Source: Luteimonas rhizosphaericola
Lineage (GTDB): Bacteria > Pseudomonadota > Gammaproteobacteria > Xanthomonadales > Xanthomonadaceae
Direction of reading: 5' to 3'
NCBI RefSeq assembly: GCF_029888045.1
Contig: NZ_JARXRN010000021.1
Span: 418,935-482,934 of the forward strand
Length of the DNA: 64,000 nucleotides
Under the pieces are notes generated by a model. It saw only the letters and a list, made by a program, of their open reading frames with translations. It did no database searches and was not told where the DNA came from. Position numbers and translations under genes: made by a program. Numbering within the stretch: position 1 is the stretch's first letter; the number at the start of each line of letters is the position of its first letter. This document shows positions 51,320-59,912 of the stretch, in pieces.

Positions 51320-52674
51320 GGGAAGAGCTTCCGGAGCGTGTCGGACGACTGCGCGAACGGCACCAGTTCGCCCGAGCCCTGCTGCAGCAGCTTGCGGATC
51401 GCGCCGATGCGCTCGATCGCGAAGTCGGCGTCGGGATCGCTCCCGCGCTTGTACTCGCCCAGCTGCAGCAGCAGTTCGACGTCCTGGTACTTGGCCAGCG
51501 CCTTGCGCAACTGGCCCGCCGCACGCAGGTGCGCGCCGTCGACCACCCTCGGCATCGTGCGGCTGAGGCTGGTGAGGACGTCGATCGCCGGGTAGTGGTA
51601 CGCGGCGGCCAGCTTGCGCGAGAGCACGATGTGGCCGTCGAGGATCGAGCGCACCTCCTCGACGATCGGATCGCCGCCGTCCTCGTCCTCGGCCAGCACG
51701 GTGTAGAAGGCGGTGATGCTGCCGGCGTGGTTGTTGCCGGCGCGCTCGAACAGCCGCGGCAGTGCACTGAACACGGACGGCGGGAATCCGCGCCGCGCCG
51801 GCGGCTCGCCGATCGCCAGGCCGACATCGCGCAGCGCGCGCGCGAAGCGGGTGACCGAATCGAGCAGCAGCAGCACGCGCTTGCCGCGGTCGCGGAAATG
51901 CTCGGCGATCGCGGTGCCCACCCAGGCCGCGCGGCTGCGCTCGAGCGCGGGCCGGTCGGACGTCGCGACCACGATCACCGACTTCGCCAGGCCCGCATCG
52001 CCCAGGTTGTCGTGGATGAATTCGTTGACCTCGCGGCCACGCTCGCCGACCAGCACAATCACGTTGACGTCGGCATCGCCGCCGCGCGCGAGCATGCCCA
52101 GCAGCGTGCTCTTGCCGCCGCCGGCGACGGCGAAGATGCCCACGCGCTGGCCTTCGCCTGCGGTCATGGTGGCGTCGATCGCGCGCACCCCGGTGGAGAA
52201 CGGGCGTTCGATCAGGTTGCGCGCGAGCGGGTTGGGCGAGGCGGCGTAGATCGGCATGTCCACGCCCGGCCCGACCGGCCCCCTGTCGTCGATCGGCGTG
52301 CCGTGCGCGTCGAGGATGCGGCCGAGCAGGCCATCGCCGGCGCGCACCGTCGCCTGGCGCCCGCTGGCGACGATCTGGGTGGTGGCGGAAATGCCGTCGA
52401 GCGCGCCCAGCGGCGTGAGCAGCGTGTGCTGGCGCGAGACGCCCACCACTTCCGCTGCGAGATCGAACGCCGGGTCGCCCTCGCCCGGCGGGTTGCGCAG
52501 GTGGCACAGTTCGCCGATGGCGGCCTTCAGGCCGGTGGCGCGGATCAGGGTGCCGTAGGCCTCGACCACACGACCGACGCGCTCGATCGACTTGACCCCC
52601 GCCAGCGCGTCGAGCAGCGGATCGATCGCCCCTTCGCCCGGCGCGGACGCCAGCGGCATCCCGGGCAGGTTCAC
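51316..52674 (-). CDS. sctN: T3SS ATPase SctN
   Basis: 452 residues, full length. Hexameric ATPase that unfolds and dissociates substrates at the export gate. Walker [10 protein letters not shown] (about 182-190), Walker [20 protein letters not shown] region (about 244-262), [10 protein letters not shown] (about 211-220) and the [18 protein letters not shown] catalytic loop. Closest by motif to YscN/HrcN rather than FliI. It overlaps sctL and sctO by four bases each. Confidence 0.96.
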   Translation of the reverse strand: MNLPGMPLASAPGEGAIDPLLDALAGVKSIERVGRVVEAYGTLIRATGLKAAIGELCHLRNPPGEGDPAFDLAAEVVGVSRQHTLLTPLGALDGISATTQIVASGRQATVRAGDGLLGRILDAHGTPIDDRGPVGPGVDMPIYAASPNPLARNLIERPFSTGVRAIDATMTAGEGQRVGIFAVAGGGKSTLLGMLARGGDADVNVIVLVGERGREVNEFIHDNLGDAGLAKSVIVVATSDRPALERSRAAWVGTAIAEHFRDRGKRVLLLLDSVTRFARALRDVGLAIGEPPARRGFPPSVFSALPRLFERAGNNHAGSITAFYTVLAEDEDGGDPIVEEVRSILDGHIVLSRKLAAAYHYPAIDVLTSLSRTMPRVVDGAHLRAAGQLRKALAKYQDVELLLQLGEYKRGSDPDADFAIERIGAIRKLLQQGSGELVPFAQSSDTLRKLFP

Positions 52675-53357
52675 GACGCCGCCCCCGCCTGGCTGGCGCC
52701 GGCCAGGGCGACGCGGATCGCCTCAATCTGCTGGGCGACGCCCGCGCGCACCTCGCCTGCCTCGGAGACCACCACGCAGCTCAACGGATCCAGGCTTTCG
52801 TCGTCCACCAGTTCGATCACGCCTACCGCCGGATGCGCCTGGCGCACCGCGCCCAGGCCCGCCTGCACCGAGGCGCGGGCGCCTGGATGCACGCGGATCA
52901 GCAGGAACTGTTCGGCCTGCGCCGCTTCAACCGCCTGCATCACCAGCGGCGGCACCACGCTGGCGGCATCGAACCCGGGAGCCACGCGCTTGACGATCGC
53001 GCAGGCGAGTTCGGTGATGCGGCCGGCGGCGTCGGCCAGGACACGGGCGCGGCGCTCGTTCAGGGCGGTCAGCTGCTCGGTCATCTGCTGCTGTGCGCGC
53101 TTGATGCCTTCGGCGAAGCCTTCCGCCTGCCCGATTTCGCGGGCGCGGGCGACCTCGCCTTCCACTTCCGCACTGAGCGCATTGACCCGGGCCAGCAGAT
53201 CGTCGAGTTCGTCGAGCGCAGCCCAGGACTGGGCCGGCACCACGCGCGCGGCCAGTGCCCGGCCGACATCGCGACGATCGAACACGGCCACGCCGCTCGC
53301 GGGCGCGTGGTCGCGCGCAGCGGTCGGGGCGGTTGCCGGGCGCGGGCTAGTCGGCAT
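52671..53357 (-). CDS. sctL: T3SS ATPase stator SctL
   Basis: 228 residues. FliH/YscL-type: central coiled coil (about 55-100, with the [15 protein letters not shown] pattern typical of the family) and a C-terminal globular domain with [42 protein letters not shown] as the stator's conserved region (split as [20 protein letters not shown]). It holds SctN at the sorting platform. It begins within the end of sctK (11-base overlap). Confidence 0.88.
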   Translation of the reverse strand: MPTSPRPATAPTAARDHAPASGVAVFDRRDVGRALAARVVPAQSWAALDELDDLLARVNALSAEVEGEVARAREIGQAEGFAEGIKRAQQQMTEQLTALNERRARVLADAAGRITELACAIVKRVAPGFDAASVVPPLVMQAVEAAQAEQFLLIRVHPGARASVQAGLGAVRQAHPAVGVIELVDDESLDPLSCVVVSEAGEVRAGVAQQIEAIRVALAGASQAGAAS

Positions 53358-53982
53358 CGCGATCCTCGTGGTGTGATGCGACGACCAGCACCGCCTTCTC
53401 GGGCACGTGGGTCGGCAGCGGATCGGCCGGCGGGTGCAGCAGGCGCGCCCAGTCGGCGAGCGCACGGTTGCGCCGTCCCGCCCAGGCCTGCAGTTCCGCC
53501 TGCCCCTGTCGATCGAGCAGGCGGCCCAGCGGGGCGGGATCGGACCCGAACGTGGGCTCGGCCAGCAGCGCCTCCCATTGCGAAGACAGTCGCGCGCGCG
53601 TGGCGGCGTCGAAGCGTCCGTCCCACACCGTGCGGTCGAGGGCGAGCAGATAGCTGTTGCCGAGCGTGGCGCGCAGCCAGCGCACCGGTTCGCGGCGGAC
53701 CTCCGCCCGGATCAGGGGCGCGTAGGCCAGGACGCCGAGATCGCGCACCAGGGCGGCGACGCGCGCGCGCGGCCAGCGCCTCGGCACGGCGACGTAGGCC
53801 GGTTCGCCCGGGCGCGGCGCCAGCAGCCCGTCGAGCAGGTCCTGCGGCAACGACCGCACCAGCAGCCGCCTGCCGAGCGGAGTCGTTCGCGCGCGTGCGA
53901 TCAGCGCATCGTCGAACCCGTGAGCCGACGGATCGGCGAACCACGCCGGATGCACCTCGGCGAGCAGCGACTGCAGCGACAC
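53347..53982 (-). CDS. sctK: T3SS sorting-platform protein SctK
   Basis: About 211 residues. SctK (YscK/OrgA-type) is poorly conserved; it is assigned from position between sctJ and sctL plus the N-terminal HPAWF segment and internal LLVRSLPQDLLD and RALGNSYLLALDRTVWDG-like stretches. The start is uncertain: GTG at 53980-53982, five bases beyond the sctJ TGA, is preferred; another in-frame GTG lies at 54007-54009. It connects the pod (SctQ) to SctD. Confidence 0.72.
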   Translation of the reverse strand: MSLQSLLAEVHPAWFADPSAHGFDDALIARARTTPLGRRLLVRSLPQDLLDGLLAPRPGEPAYVAVPRRWPRARVAALVRDLGVLAYAPLIRAEVRREPVRWLRATLGNSYLLALDRTVWDGRFDAATRARLSSQWEALLAEPTFGSDPAPLGRLLDRQGQAELQAWAGRRNRALADWARLLHPPADPLPTHVPEKAVLVVASHHEDRDAD

Positions 53983-53986
53983 CGGC

Positions 53987-54784
53987 TCAACCGTTCCAGA
54001 GCCTGCCACCGTCGACCGCCTGCGGCGCGCGACGCTGGCGCAACCTGCCCCATGCCGCCCAGACCAGCGCAAGCAGCGCGAGCACGCCGAGCCCGATGCC
54101 GATCGACATCGCGTTGGCCGCCGACAGCGCGGCAGGCACGGTATTGGCGCGCGGCTGCGCCGCATTGACCGGCGCGCCCGGCATCGGCACGAACTCCACC
54201 GACACCTTGTTGATGTCGCTCAGCCCCTCGATGCCGTCCTTGACCACCGTCTTGATCCGGGTCTGCATGTTCTCGAGGTTGGCGCCCGGCTGCTGGAAGA
54301 TCACCACCGCGGCGGATGAATCGCCGGCCTCGCCACCCAGCGGATCGCGCTGCGCCATGGCGATGTGGACCCGCGCCTCGACCACCCCGGGGTAGCTGGC
54401 CAGCGTGCGCGCCAGCTCCTGCTGGCGGCTGCACAGGTAGCGCGCGTTCTCCTCGACCGAAGACGAGGCGATGCCTTCCTTCTTGAACACGTCGCACATG
54501 GACACGTACTGCTGGCGCGGCAGGCCGCGCGACTGCAGCACCTGCATGGCCTGCGAGAACTCGCCCTTGTCGACCCGGATTTCCCAGCCGGTCTTGCTGA
54601 TCGACGTGCGCTTCTCGGCATTCACGCCCGAACCGAGCAGCGCCGCGTACACCTCGTTGGCCTGGCGCTCCTCGAGATCGCCGTACAGCGTGACCTTCGA
54701 GCAGGCCGCGAGCAGCAGGCAGGCCAGCGCGAGGCCCGTCGCGCGCAGCGCGCCCGACATCCGCAATCGATCGCTCGTGTTCAT
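53987..54784 (-). CDS. sctJ: T3SS inner-membrane ring lipoprotein SctJ
   Basis: 265 residues. Signal peptide with lipobox LLAAC (Cys28), then two ring-building motifs (YGDLEERQANEVYAALL, about 34-50; ARYLCSRQQELARTLASYPGVVEARVHIAMAQRDPLG region, about 114-150) and a C-terminal membrane segment (about 225-246). This is the YscJ/PrgK pattern. The lipoprotein nature and absence of FliF length confirm a non-flagellar T3SS. It starts 20 bases after sctI. Confidence 0.94.
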   Translation of the reverse strand: MNTSDRLRMSGALRATGLALACLLLAACSKVTLYGDLEERQANEVYAALLGSGVNAEKRTSISKTGWEIRVDKGEFSQAMQVLQSRGLPRQQYVSMCDVFKKEGIASSSVEENARYLCSRQQELARTLASYPGVVEARVHIAMAQRDPLGGEAGDSSAAVVIFQQPGANLENMQTRIKTVVKDGIEGLSDINKVSVEFVPMPGAPVNAAQPRANTVPAALSAANAMSIGIGLGVLALLALVWAAWGRLRQRRAPQAVDGGRLWNG

Positions 54785-54804
54785 GGTCCCGGCTCCGGCA
54801 GGGG

Positions 54805-55218
54805 TCAGGACTGCTGACGGAACAGCTGCTGCACGCCGTCGGACGTGCGGTTGGCCACGTTCGAGGTCAGCTGCGACTGGAACAGGAACTGGTGGCACTG
54901 CATCGTCATCTCGAGCATCTGCCCCGGCGTCATCTCCGTGGCGCTGGCGGACATGGCCCGCGACAGCGACTCGATGTTCTTGGCCGTGCCGTTGAGGCTG
55001 TCGAAGGCGTCGACCATCATCTTCGCGCTGGCGGACTCGCCTGTCGGCGCCGCGGGCGCCGCGGCGTCGGCGCTGGCCGTCTTCGACGGGGCGCCGGTGC
55101 GCTCGAGTGCCTGCGCGAATTCGCGCACGTCCACCGCGGCGGCCTGCGGCTGCAGCACCGGTGCCGCGGCGGGATTGGCGGCCGCGTCGAGTGCGGCGAC
55201 CTGGATTGCATCGATCAT
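54805..55218 (-). CDS. sctI: T3SS inner-rod protein SctI
   Basis: 137 residues. N-terminal Ala/Pro-rich part, C-terminal helix with the YscI/PrgJ-type pattern TPGQMLEMTMQCHQFLFQSQ and SDGVQQLFRQQS (about 93-137), including the hydrophobic heptads that form the rod. Position directly before sctJ is the usual one. Identity rests on this pattern and position. Confidence 0.82.
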   Translation of the reverse strand: MIDAIQVAALDAAANPAAAPVLQPQAAAVDVREFAQALERTGAPSKTASADAAAPAAPTGESASAKMMVDAFDSLNGTAKNIESLSRAMSASATEMTPGQMLEMTMQCHQFLFQSQLTSNVANRTSDGVQQLFRQQS

Positions 55219-55314
55219 GTGATTCGCTCCCTGCTGCCGGCGCCATGGCGGCGCCACCGGACCCGGCGCGGCGACAAGCGGCCGCGCGCGCCACGATCCA
55301 CCGACCGCCGACGA

Positions 55315-55650
55315 TTACTGCTTGCGGGCGACCGCGTTCAACGACTCGGCCACGCTGTTCTGCGAGGTCGCGGCGTTGTTGGACATGAACTGCATCTTCA
55401 GGCTGGCGGCGGTCAGCGCCACCATCTGCGAAGGCTGGTCGGAGCCGGCGCCGATCTGGTCGGACAGCTGGGTGATCTCCGAGGCCTGGGAATCGAGCGT
55501 CTGACCCCACGCGCGCGACATCGCTTCGTACCAGCTGCTGCCGCTGCCCGCGCCGCCGCCGCTGCGCACCCCGTTGGTGCCGGGACCGTTGTTGAACGTC
55601 GCCGCGCCGATGTACTGGTTGATCAGGTTGCCGTCGGTTGGAATCGTCAT
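55315..55650 (-). CDS. T3SS needle- or rod-like small subunit (SctF candidate)
   Basis: 111 residues, no Cys. Gly/Asn/Ser-rich N-terminal 40 residues, then two helices (MSRAWGQTLDSQASEITQLSD and MVALTAASLKMQFMSNNAAT, with SQNSVAESLNAVARKQ at the end). Length, helix-loop-helix pattern and position between sctD and sctI suggest the needle subunit or a second rod-type subunit, but the sequence is not close enough to SctF to be sure. A 136-base gap upstream could hold a separate promoter; none was fixed. Confidence 0.72.
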   Translation of the reverse strand: MTIPTDGNLINQYIGAATFNNGPGTNGVRSGGGAGSGSSWYEAMSRAWGQTLDSQASEITQLSDQIGAGSDQPSQMVALTAASLKMQFMSNNAATSQNSVAESLNAVARKQ

Positions 55651-55786
55651 CGCAGTGCTCCTTGTGCGTGGAGGAACCGGACCTTGCAGGTTGATCGGGA
55701 CGGACGGGTCCGGAGTGTCTCGTCTCGGAACTCTACCGGATAAACATGGCCGCGCATCGTGACCTAGGGTTTACCGCAGGCGATGT

Positions 55787-57052
55787 CTACGGCGTGTTGG
55801 GCTCGAGCGCGCCTGCACTCAGGCCCGGGCCGGTTTCAGGTTGCTGAACACCACGCGCGGGTCGCGCGGTCGCAGTGCCCGACGAGGCGCCCTGCGACGG
55901 CGCCTCGTCCGGCGGCGCATCGTCCGCGGGCGGCGCCGGTGCCGGCGACGGCCTGAGCTTCGCGAGCGCGCCGTCCGGACGCAGCACGTGCGCGTGCGCG
56001 CCGATCGAGATCAGCTCGCCCCAGCCGGGAATCGCGTCCCCGACCTGGTAACGCTCGCCGTCGGCGGTCTCGACGTACGGCGCGTCGCCGCGCACCACGG
56101 AGACGATGTGGGCCTGGGTCTGCGGAATCGCGCTGGCATCGGCCGTCGCATCCGCCACCGCCTCGTCCAGGTCCACCGGCTCGACCATGTTCACGCCGGT
56201 CTCGACCATCGCCCGGGAGCGGATGAATTCGCGCACCGCCTCGGCGTCGCCGCCCAGCCGGCCGGTGACGCGGACGTTGTTGTCGCCCAGGTATTCGGCC
56301 TGGACCTGGTAGCCGCCGGTCCGCATCACCTCGGCCACGTCCACCGCGAGATCCTCGCCGCTGCGCAGCTTGACGCTGGCCGGCAGCGCCTCGCTGGCGA
56401 TGCGGGCGTCCAGGCGCCCGGCGGTAGCGGCATCGTCGACCGTGCCGGCCAGCACCGCGTGGCCGTCGACGTCACGGGTGATGCGCACGTCGCTGACGCG
56501 ATGCTCGCGCGCCAGTTCGCGCAGCCGCTGCTCGACGTCGACCGGTGGCGGCGGGGCCGGCATCCAGGCGGCGAAGATCGCCAGGCCTGCCAGCGCCAGC
56601 ACCGCGATTCCCGCGATCATCGGCAAGCGGCTGGTGAAGGCGGGGCGCCGGCGCGGCGGCGCCTCGAGCCCGTAGTCGGGCGCCAGCGCCACCCATTCGG
56701 GCGCGTCGACGGGGCCGAACGCGATCGCGGCCTCGCCGATGCCGATCCGCTGGACCTGCGAGACCTCCACCGGATCGCCCGGGTGCAGGGTGCGCCCGGG
56801 CAGCTCCAGCGGCGCATCGAGCGCGCGCAGGTGGAAGCGCCCGTCGACCACGTTCACCAGCGCGTGGTGCGCGGCGACGCCGGCGTCGGCCAGGACCACG
56901 TCGCAGTCGTCGCCGCTGCCGACCAGCACCATCTCGCGACGCGACAGCGGGCGGCTGGCGCCCGCATGCAGGCCGGCGACGATGCGCAGGACGGCGGCGC
57001 CTTCAGGCGCGTCGTGAGGGGCGGTCGTATGTGGATCGGGGGGCATGGACAT
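55787..57052 (-). CDS. sctD: T3SS inner-membrane ring protein SctD
   Basis: 421 residues. N-terminal cytoplasmic FHA-like domain (about 20-115; VLVGSGDDCDVVLADAGVA), one membrane span (about 143-164), and a periplasmic part with BON-type ring-building repeats (about 170-300), then a Pro/Ala-rich tail (about 365-421). YscD/PrgH type. It lies 65 bases after sctV. The FHA-like domain lacks an obvious phosphothreonine-binding Arg, as usual in SctD. Confidence 0.88.
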   Translation of the reverse strand: MSMPPDPHTTAPHDAPEGAAVLRIVAGLHAGASRPLSRREMVLVGSGDDCDVVLADAGVAAHHALVNVVDGRFHLRALDAPLELPGRTLHPGDPVEVSQVQRIGIGEAAIAFGPVDAPEWVALAPDYGLEAPPRRRPAFTSRLPMIAGIAVLALAGLAIFAAWMPAPPPPVDVEQRLRELAREHRVSDVRITRDVDGHAVLAGTVDDAATAGRLDARIASEALPASVKLRSGEDLAVDVAEVMRTGGYQVQAEYLGDNNVRVTGRLGGDAEAVREFIRSRAMVETGVNMVEPVDLDEAVADATADASAIPQTQAHIVSVVRGDAPYVETADGERYQVGDAIPGWGELISIGAHAHVLRPDGALAKLRPSPAPAPPADDAPPDEAPSQGASSGTATARPARGVQQPETGPGLSAGALEPNTP

Positions 57053-57117
57053 CGGGTTCGGCTCCTGCGGGCGGGGGACCCCACGGGACGGGTGGTTCGG
57101 GCGGTGGCGCGGGACGG

Positions 57118-59175
57118 TCAGGCATTGATCTGTCCGGCCTGCACGATCCGGAGGTCAGGCGCGAGCTCCTGGTAGGAAAGCACCGGCAGGTCGAAGAAAT
57201 CCACCTCCAGCAGCTTGCGCAGGTGGCGTCGCACGTCGAGCGAACACAGCAGCACCGGGCGCACGCCCGGCACCTGACGCGCCAGGTGCGCGCGGACCTC
57301 GCTGCCCAGCCGCGCGGCGAGTTCGGGCGAGATCGCCAGCTGGCTGGCGCCGCCGGCCACGCGTACCGACTGGCGCAGCTTGTCCTCGAGTTCGGGATGG
57401 ATCAGCAGCACGTGCAGCTGGCGTTCGGCATCGGACCAGCGCTCGGCGATCTCGCGCTTGAGCGCCACGCGCACGTACTCGGTCAGCAGCACGACGTCCT
57501 TCTCGCGGCTGCCGACGTCGGTGATGGCTTCGAACGCGTCGCGCAGGTTGCGGATCGGGACGCCTTCCTCGGCCAGCCGTCGCAGCACGTCGGCCACGCG
57601 CTGCGGCGCCACCACGCGCAGCATCTCCTTGATCAGGTCCGGGTAGTCGCGCTGCATCTTGCCGAACAGGTTGGAGGTTTCCTGGATGCCCAGGAAACTG
57701 CCGAGCCGGCGCCGCAGCGCGGCATCGACGTGCAACACCAGCACGTCCAGCGGCGCCAGCGCGCCCTCGGCCGCGGGGCCGTCGCGCCATTGTCCCGACA
57801 GCGGCGGGAACCAGCCCGGCTGCGGCGACGCGCCGGGCGCCTGCGGTTCGAACGCGCCATCGCGCGGCAGGCGGCCGGACGCGACCCGCGCGCCGTGCGC
57901 ACTGAGCCGGAACTCGCCCTCGGTCAACGCGCCGGACACGCGCACCACCGGCGTGGGCAGCGGCACGCCGAACTCGTCGCGCACCTGGCGCGTGACGCCG
58001 GCGACGCGCGCGCGCACCGGCTCCTGGCCGATCACCGTCGCCAGCGCCGGCGACAGCTCCAGCAGCAGCGGTGGCGGCGGCGCGAAGTCGTCGGTTTCCT
58101 CCGGCACCTGCGATGCGGCCATCTCCTCGTCGCTGACCTTGAACAGCTTGCGCAGGGTCTCGAACTGCAGACGGTAGCGCCAGGCGCTGAAGCCGAGCAG
58201 GCCCAGGCCCAGCACCAGGAACACCGGCCACGGGAAGCCGGGCACCAGGGTCATCAGCATCGCCAGCAGCCCGGTGATCAGCGCCACCCGCGGCTGCGCG
58301 CCGACCTGGCGGGTGATGGCGTCGCCGAGGTGGCGATCCTCGATCTCGCCCGCCGTGCGCGTGACCACCAGGCCCGCGGCCATGGTCGCCAGGATCGCGG
58401 GGATCTGCGACACCAGGCCGTCGCCGATGGTCAGGATGCTGTAGGTATGCGTGGCCTGGGCCAGCGACATGTCCTTCTGCAGCACGCCGATCGCCAGGCC
58501 GCCCAGCAGGTTCACCAGGATGATGACGATGCCGCAGATCGCATCGCCCTTGACGAACTTCATCGCGCCATCGAGCGAGCCGTGGAGCTGGCTCTCGGTC
58601 TCCAGCAGGCGGCGCTTCTTGCGCGCCTCGTCCTTGTCGATCAGGCCCGAGCGCAGGTCGGAATCGATCGACAGCTGCTTGCCGGGCATCGCGTCGAGGG
58701 TGAAGCGGGCCGCGACCTCGGCCACGCGCTCGGCGCCCTTGGCGATCACGATGAACTGCACCACGGTGATGATCAGGAACACCACCAGGCCGACCACCAG
58801 GTTGTTGCCGGCCACCAGCGTGCCGAAGGTTTCGACGATGTGACCGCCTTCGGCATGCAGCAGGATCGACTTGGTGATCGCGATCGAGATCGCCAGCCGG
58901 AACAGCGTGGTCAGCAGCAGGACGCTGGGAAAGCTGGAGAACGCGACCGGGTTGGGGATGTAGATGCCCAGCAGCAGCAGGCCGAACCCGATCGAGATGT
59001 TGATCGCCACCAGGGTGTCCAGCGCCACCATCGGCAGCGGCAGGATCATCACGCTGATGATCAGCACCGCGCCGAAGGCGAGGATCACGTCGCTGTAGCC
59101 GGCCCGGCGCCGCGGCGCGGAGCCTTCCGGTGCCGCGAGCAGTGAGGACAGCCAGCCGCGTACGTTCGTCGTCAT
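57118..59175 (-). CDS. sctV: T3SS export gate protein SctV
   Basis: 685 residues. FlhA/SctV family: about eight membrane helices in the first 330 residues, including the conserved FHIPEP signature equivalents (FPSVLLLTTLFRLAISIA, about 81-98; AARFTLDAMPGKQLSIDSDL, about 156-175; GDGLVSQIPAI, about 269-279), followed by the cytoplasmic nonameric ring domain. First gene of the leftward sctV-D-(F)-I-J-K-L-N-O-P series. The 164-base gap upstream has an AT-rich promoter-like stretch (59265-59310). Confidence 0.96.
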   Translation of the reverse strand: MTTNVRGWLSSLLAAPEGSAPRRRAGYSDVILAFGAVLIISVMILPLPMVALDTLVAINISIGFGLLLLGIYIPNPVAFSSFPSVLLLTTLFRLAISIAITKSILLHAEGGHIVETFGTLVAGNNLVVGLVVFLIITVVQFIVIAKGAERVAEVAARFTLDAMPGKQLSIDSDLRSGLIDKDEARKKRRLLETESQLHGSLDGAMKFVKGDAICGIVIILVNLLGGLAIGVLQKDMSLAQATHTYSILTIGDGLVSQIPAILATMAAGLVVTRTAGEIEDRHLGDAITRQVGAQPRVALITGLLAMLMTLVPGFPWPVFLVLGLGLLGFSAWRYRLQFETLRKLFKVSDEEMAASQVPEETDDFAPPPPLLLELSPALATVIGQEPVRARVAGVTRQVRDEFGVPLPTPVVRVSGALTEGEFRLSAHGARVASGRLPRDGAFEPQAPGASPQPGWFPPLSGQWRDGPAAEGALAPLDVLVLHVDAALRRRLGSFLGIQETSNLFGKMQRDYPDLIKEMLRVVAPQRVADVLRRLAEEGVPIRNLRDAFEAITDVGSREKDVVLLTEYVRVALKREIAERWSDAERQLHVLLIHPELEDKLRQSVRVAGGASQLAISPELAARLGSEVRAHLARQVPGVRPVLLCSLDVRRHLRKLLEVDFFDLPVLSYQELAPDLRIVQAGQINA

Positions 59176-59310
59176 CCTTGCCCCTGTGGTCGAGAGCGGG
59201 TTCCGGTCCCCCGCATCCGCACTGGTACCGCGTGCGATGCGGCGACGGGGCGACCATATCCCGTCGTGATGTTATATGTCCGTCAACAGGATGTTTCGTT
59301 CATCAATCAC

Positions 59311-59338
59311 GCGCTGTCTACGCAAAGACTAGACGCGC
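59311..59338. promoter_or_regulatory. Inverted repeat between the FliO-like and sctV genes
   Basis: Arms GCGCTGTCTA (59311-59320) and TAGACGCGC (59330-59338) are inverse copies apart from one base, around a nine-base spacer. It begins two bases after the FliO-like stop, beside the AT-rich sctV upstream region. It may be a terminator stem (no U-tract) or an operator for the nearby response regulator. Confidence 0.45.
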
Positions 59339-59339
59339 A

Positions 59340-59786
59340 TCACGATCGTTTAACCTTGAACCGCTGTAATAAGCCGGGCGTGCCGTTCGCGGTGCCGGAG
59401 TGCTGGCGGGCGAGGGTGTCGAGGGCCACCGGCCCCAGATCATCGTCGTCGAGCGTGGATACCAGCGTCACTGCGTTCGCGCTCACTCCGACGGCGAAGG
59501 CACGGCCGGCGCGCGACCGCAGCACCACGATGCGTTCGCGCGGGCCCACCGGCAGCACCTGCACGACGGACAGCGGCGCGTCCGGGCCGGCCAGGCCGAA
59601 CCGGCGCCGCAGGAGACGGAGCAGCACCAGCAGGAAGACGATGATGAACGCAAGCGGCAACAGGATCGCGAGCAGTTCCCCCACGTACGACCCGCCTTCT
59701 CCAGCGGGCGCCACGGGCGTCGCGATCGCGGGCAGGGACAGGCTCGACAGCAGCAGCGGGGTGACCAGGCGTCGGCTCGGCGTCAT
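59340..59786 (-). CDS. FliO-like protein encoded in the T3SS locus
   Basis: 148 residues. Signal-like N-terminus (about 1-23), one strong membrane segment (about 37-60: LLAILLPLAFIIVFLLVLLR), then a short cytoplasmic domain with LSVVQVLPVGPRERIVVLRSRAGRAFAVGV (about 72-101, split as VGPRERIVVLRSRAGRAFAVG), matching the FliO family pattern of a G-P-R-E-R loop followed by a G-V strand. FliO assists assembly of FliP/Q/R in flagella. No flagellar genes are in the window, and the flanking genes are T3SS-specific. Confidence 0.8.
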   Translation of the reverse strand: MTPSRRLVTPLLLSSLSLPAIATPVAPAGEGGSYVGELLAILLPLAFIIVFLLVLLRLLRRRFGLAGPDAPLSVVQVLPVGPRERIVVLRSRAGRAFAVGVSANAVTLVSTLDDDDLGPVALDTLARQHSGTANGTPGLLQRFKVKRS

Positions 59787-59912
59787 CGTCGGACTTCATC
59801 GCGCGGGGACGCCGGACGGGACCGGCATCGGGGCCGCATACCCTAGCAGGCAACCGCGTTGGCCGCGTGTCGGCGCGGCGCGGCGCGCTGCGGGCGGCAG
59901 GAGACCGGCCGC

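Noticed and set aside
45250-59320. Recurring GTCTAC/GTAGAC hexamers upstream of several T3SS-region genes (about 45254, 47601, 49968, 55780, 59315)
   Set aside because: Orientation and distance to starts vary, and at this base composition several chance copies are expected in 15 kb; no extended consensus around them.
47694-59339. Hrp-type PIP boxes (TTCGC-N15-TTCGC) as evidence of HrpX control
   Set aside because: None was noticed in the intergenic gaps I read, and the system does not follow the Hrp gene order. A scripted search of both strands would settle it.
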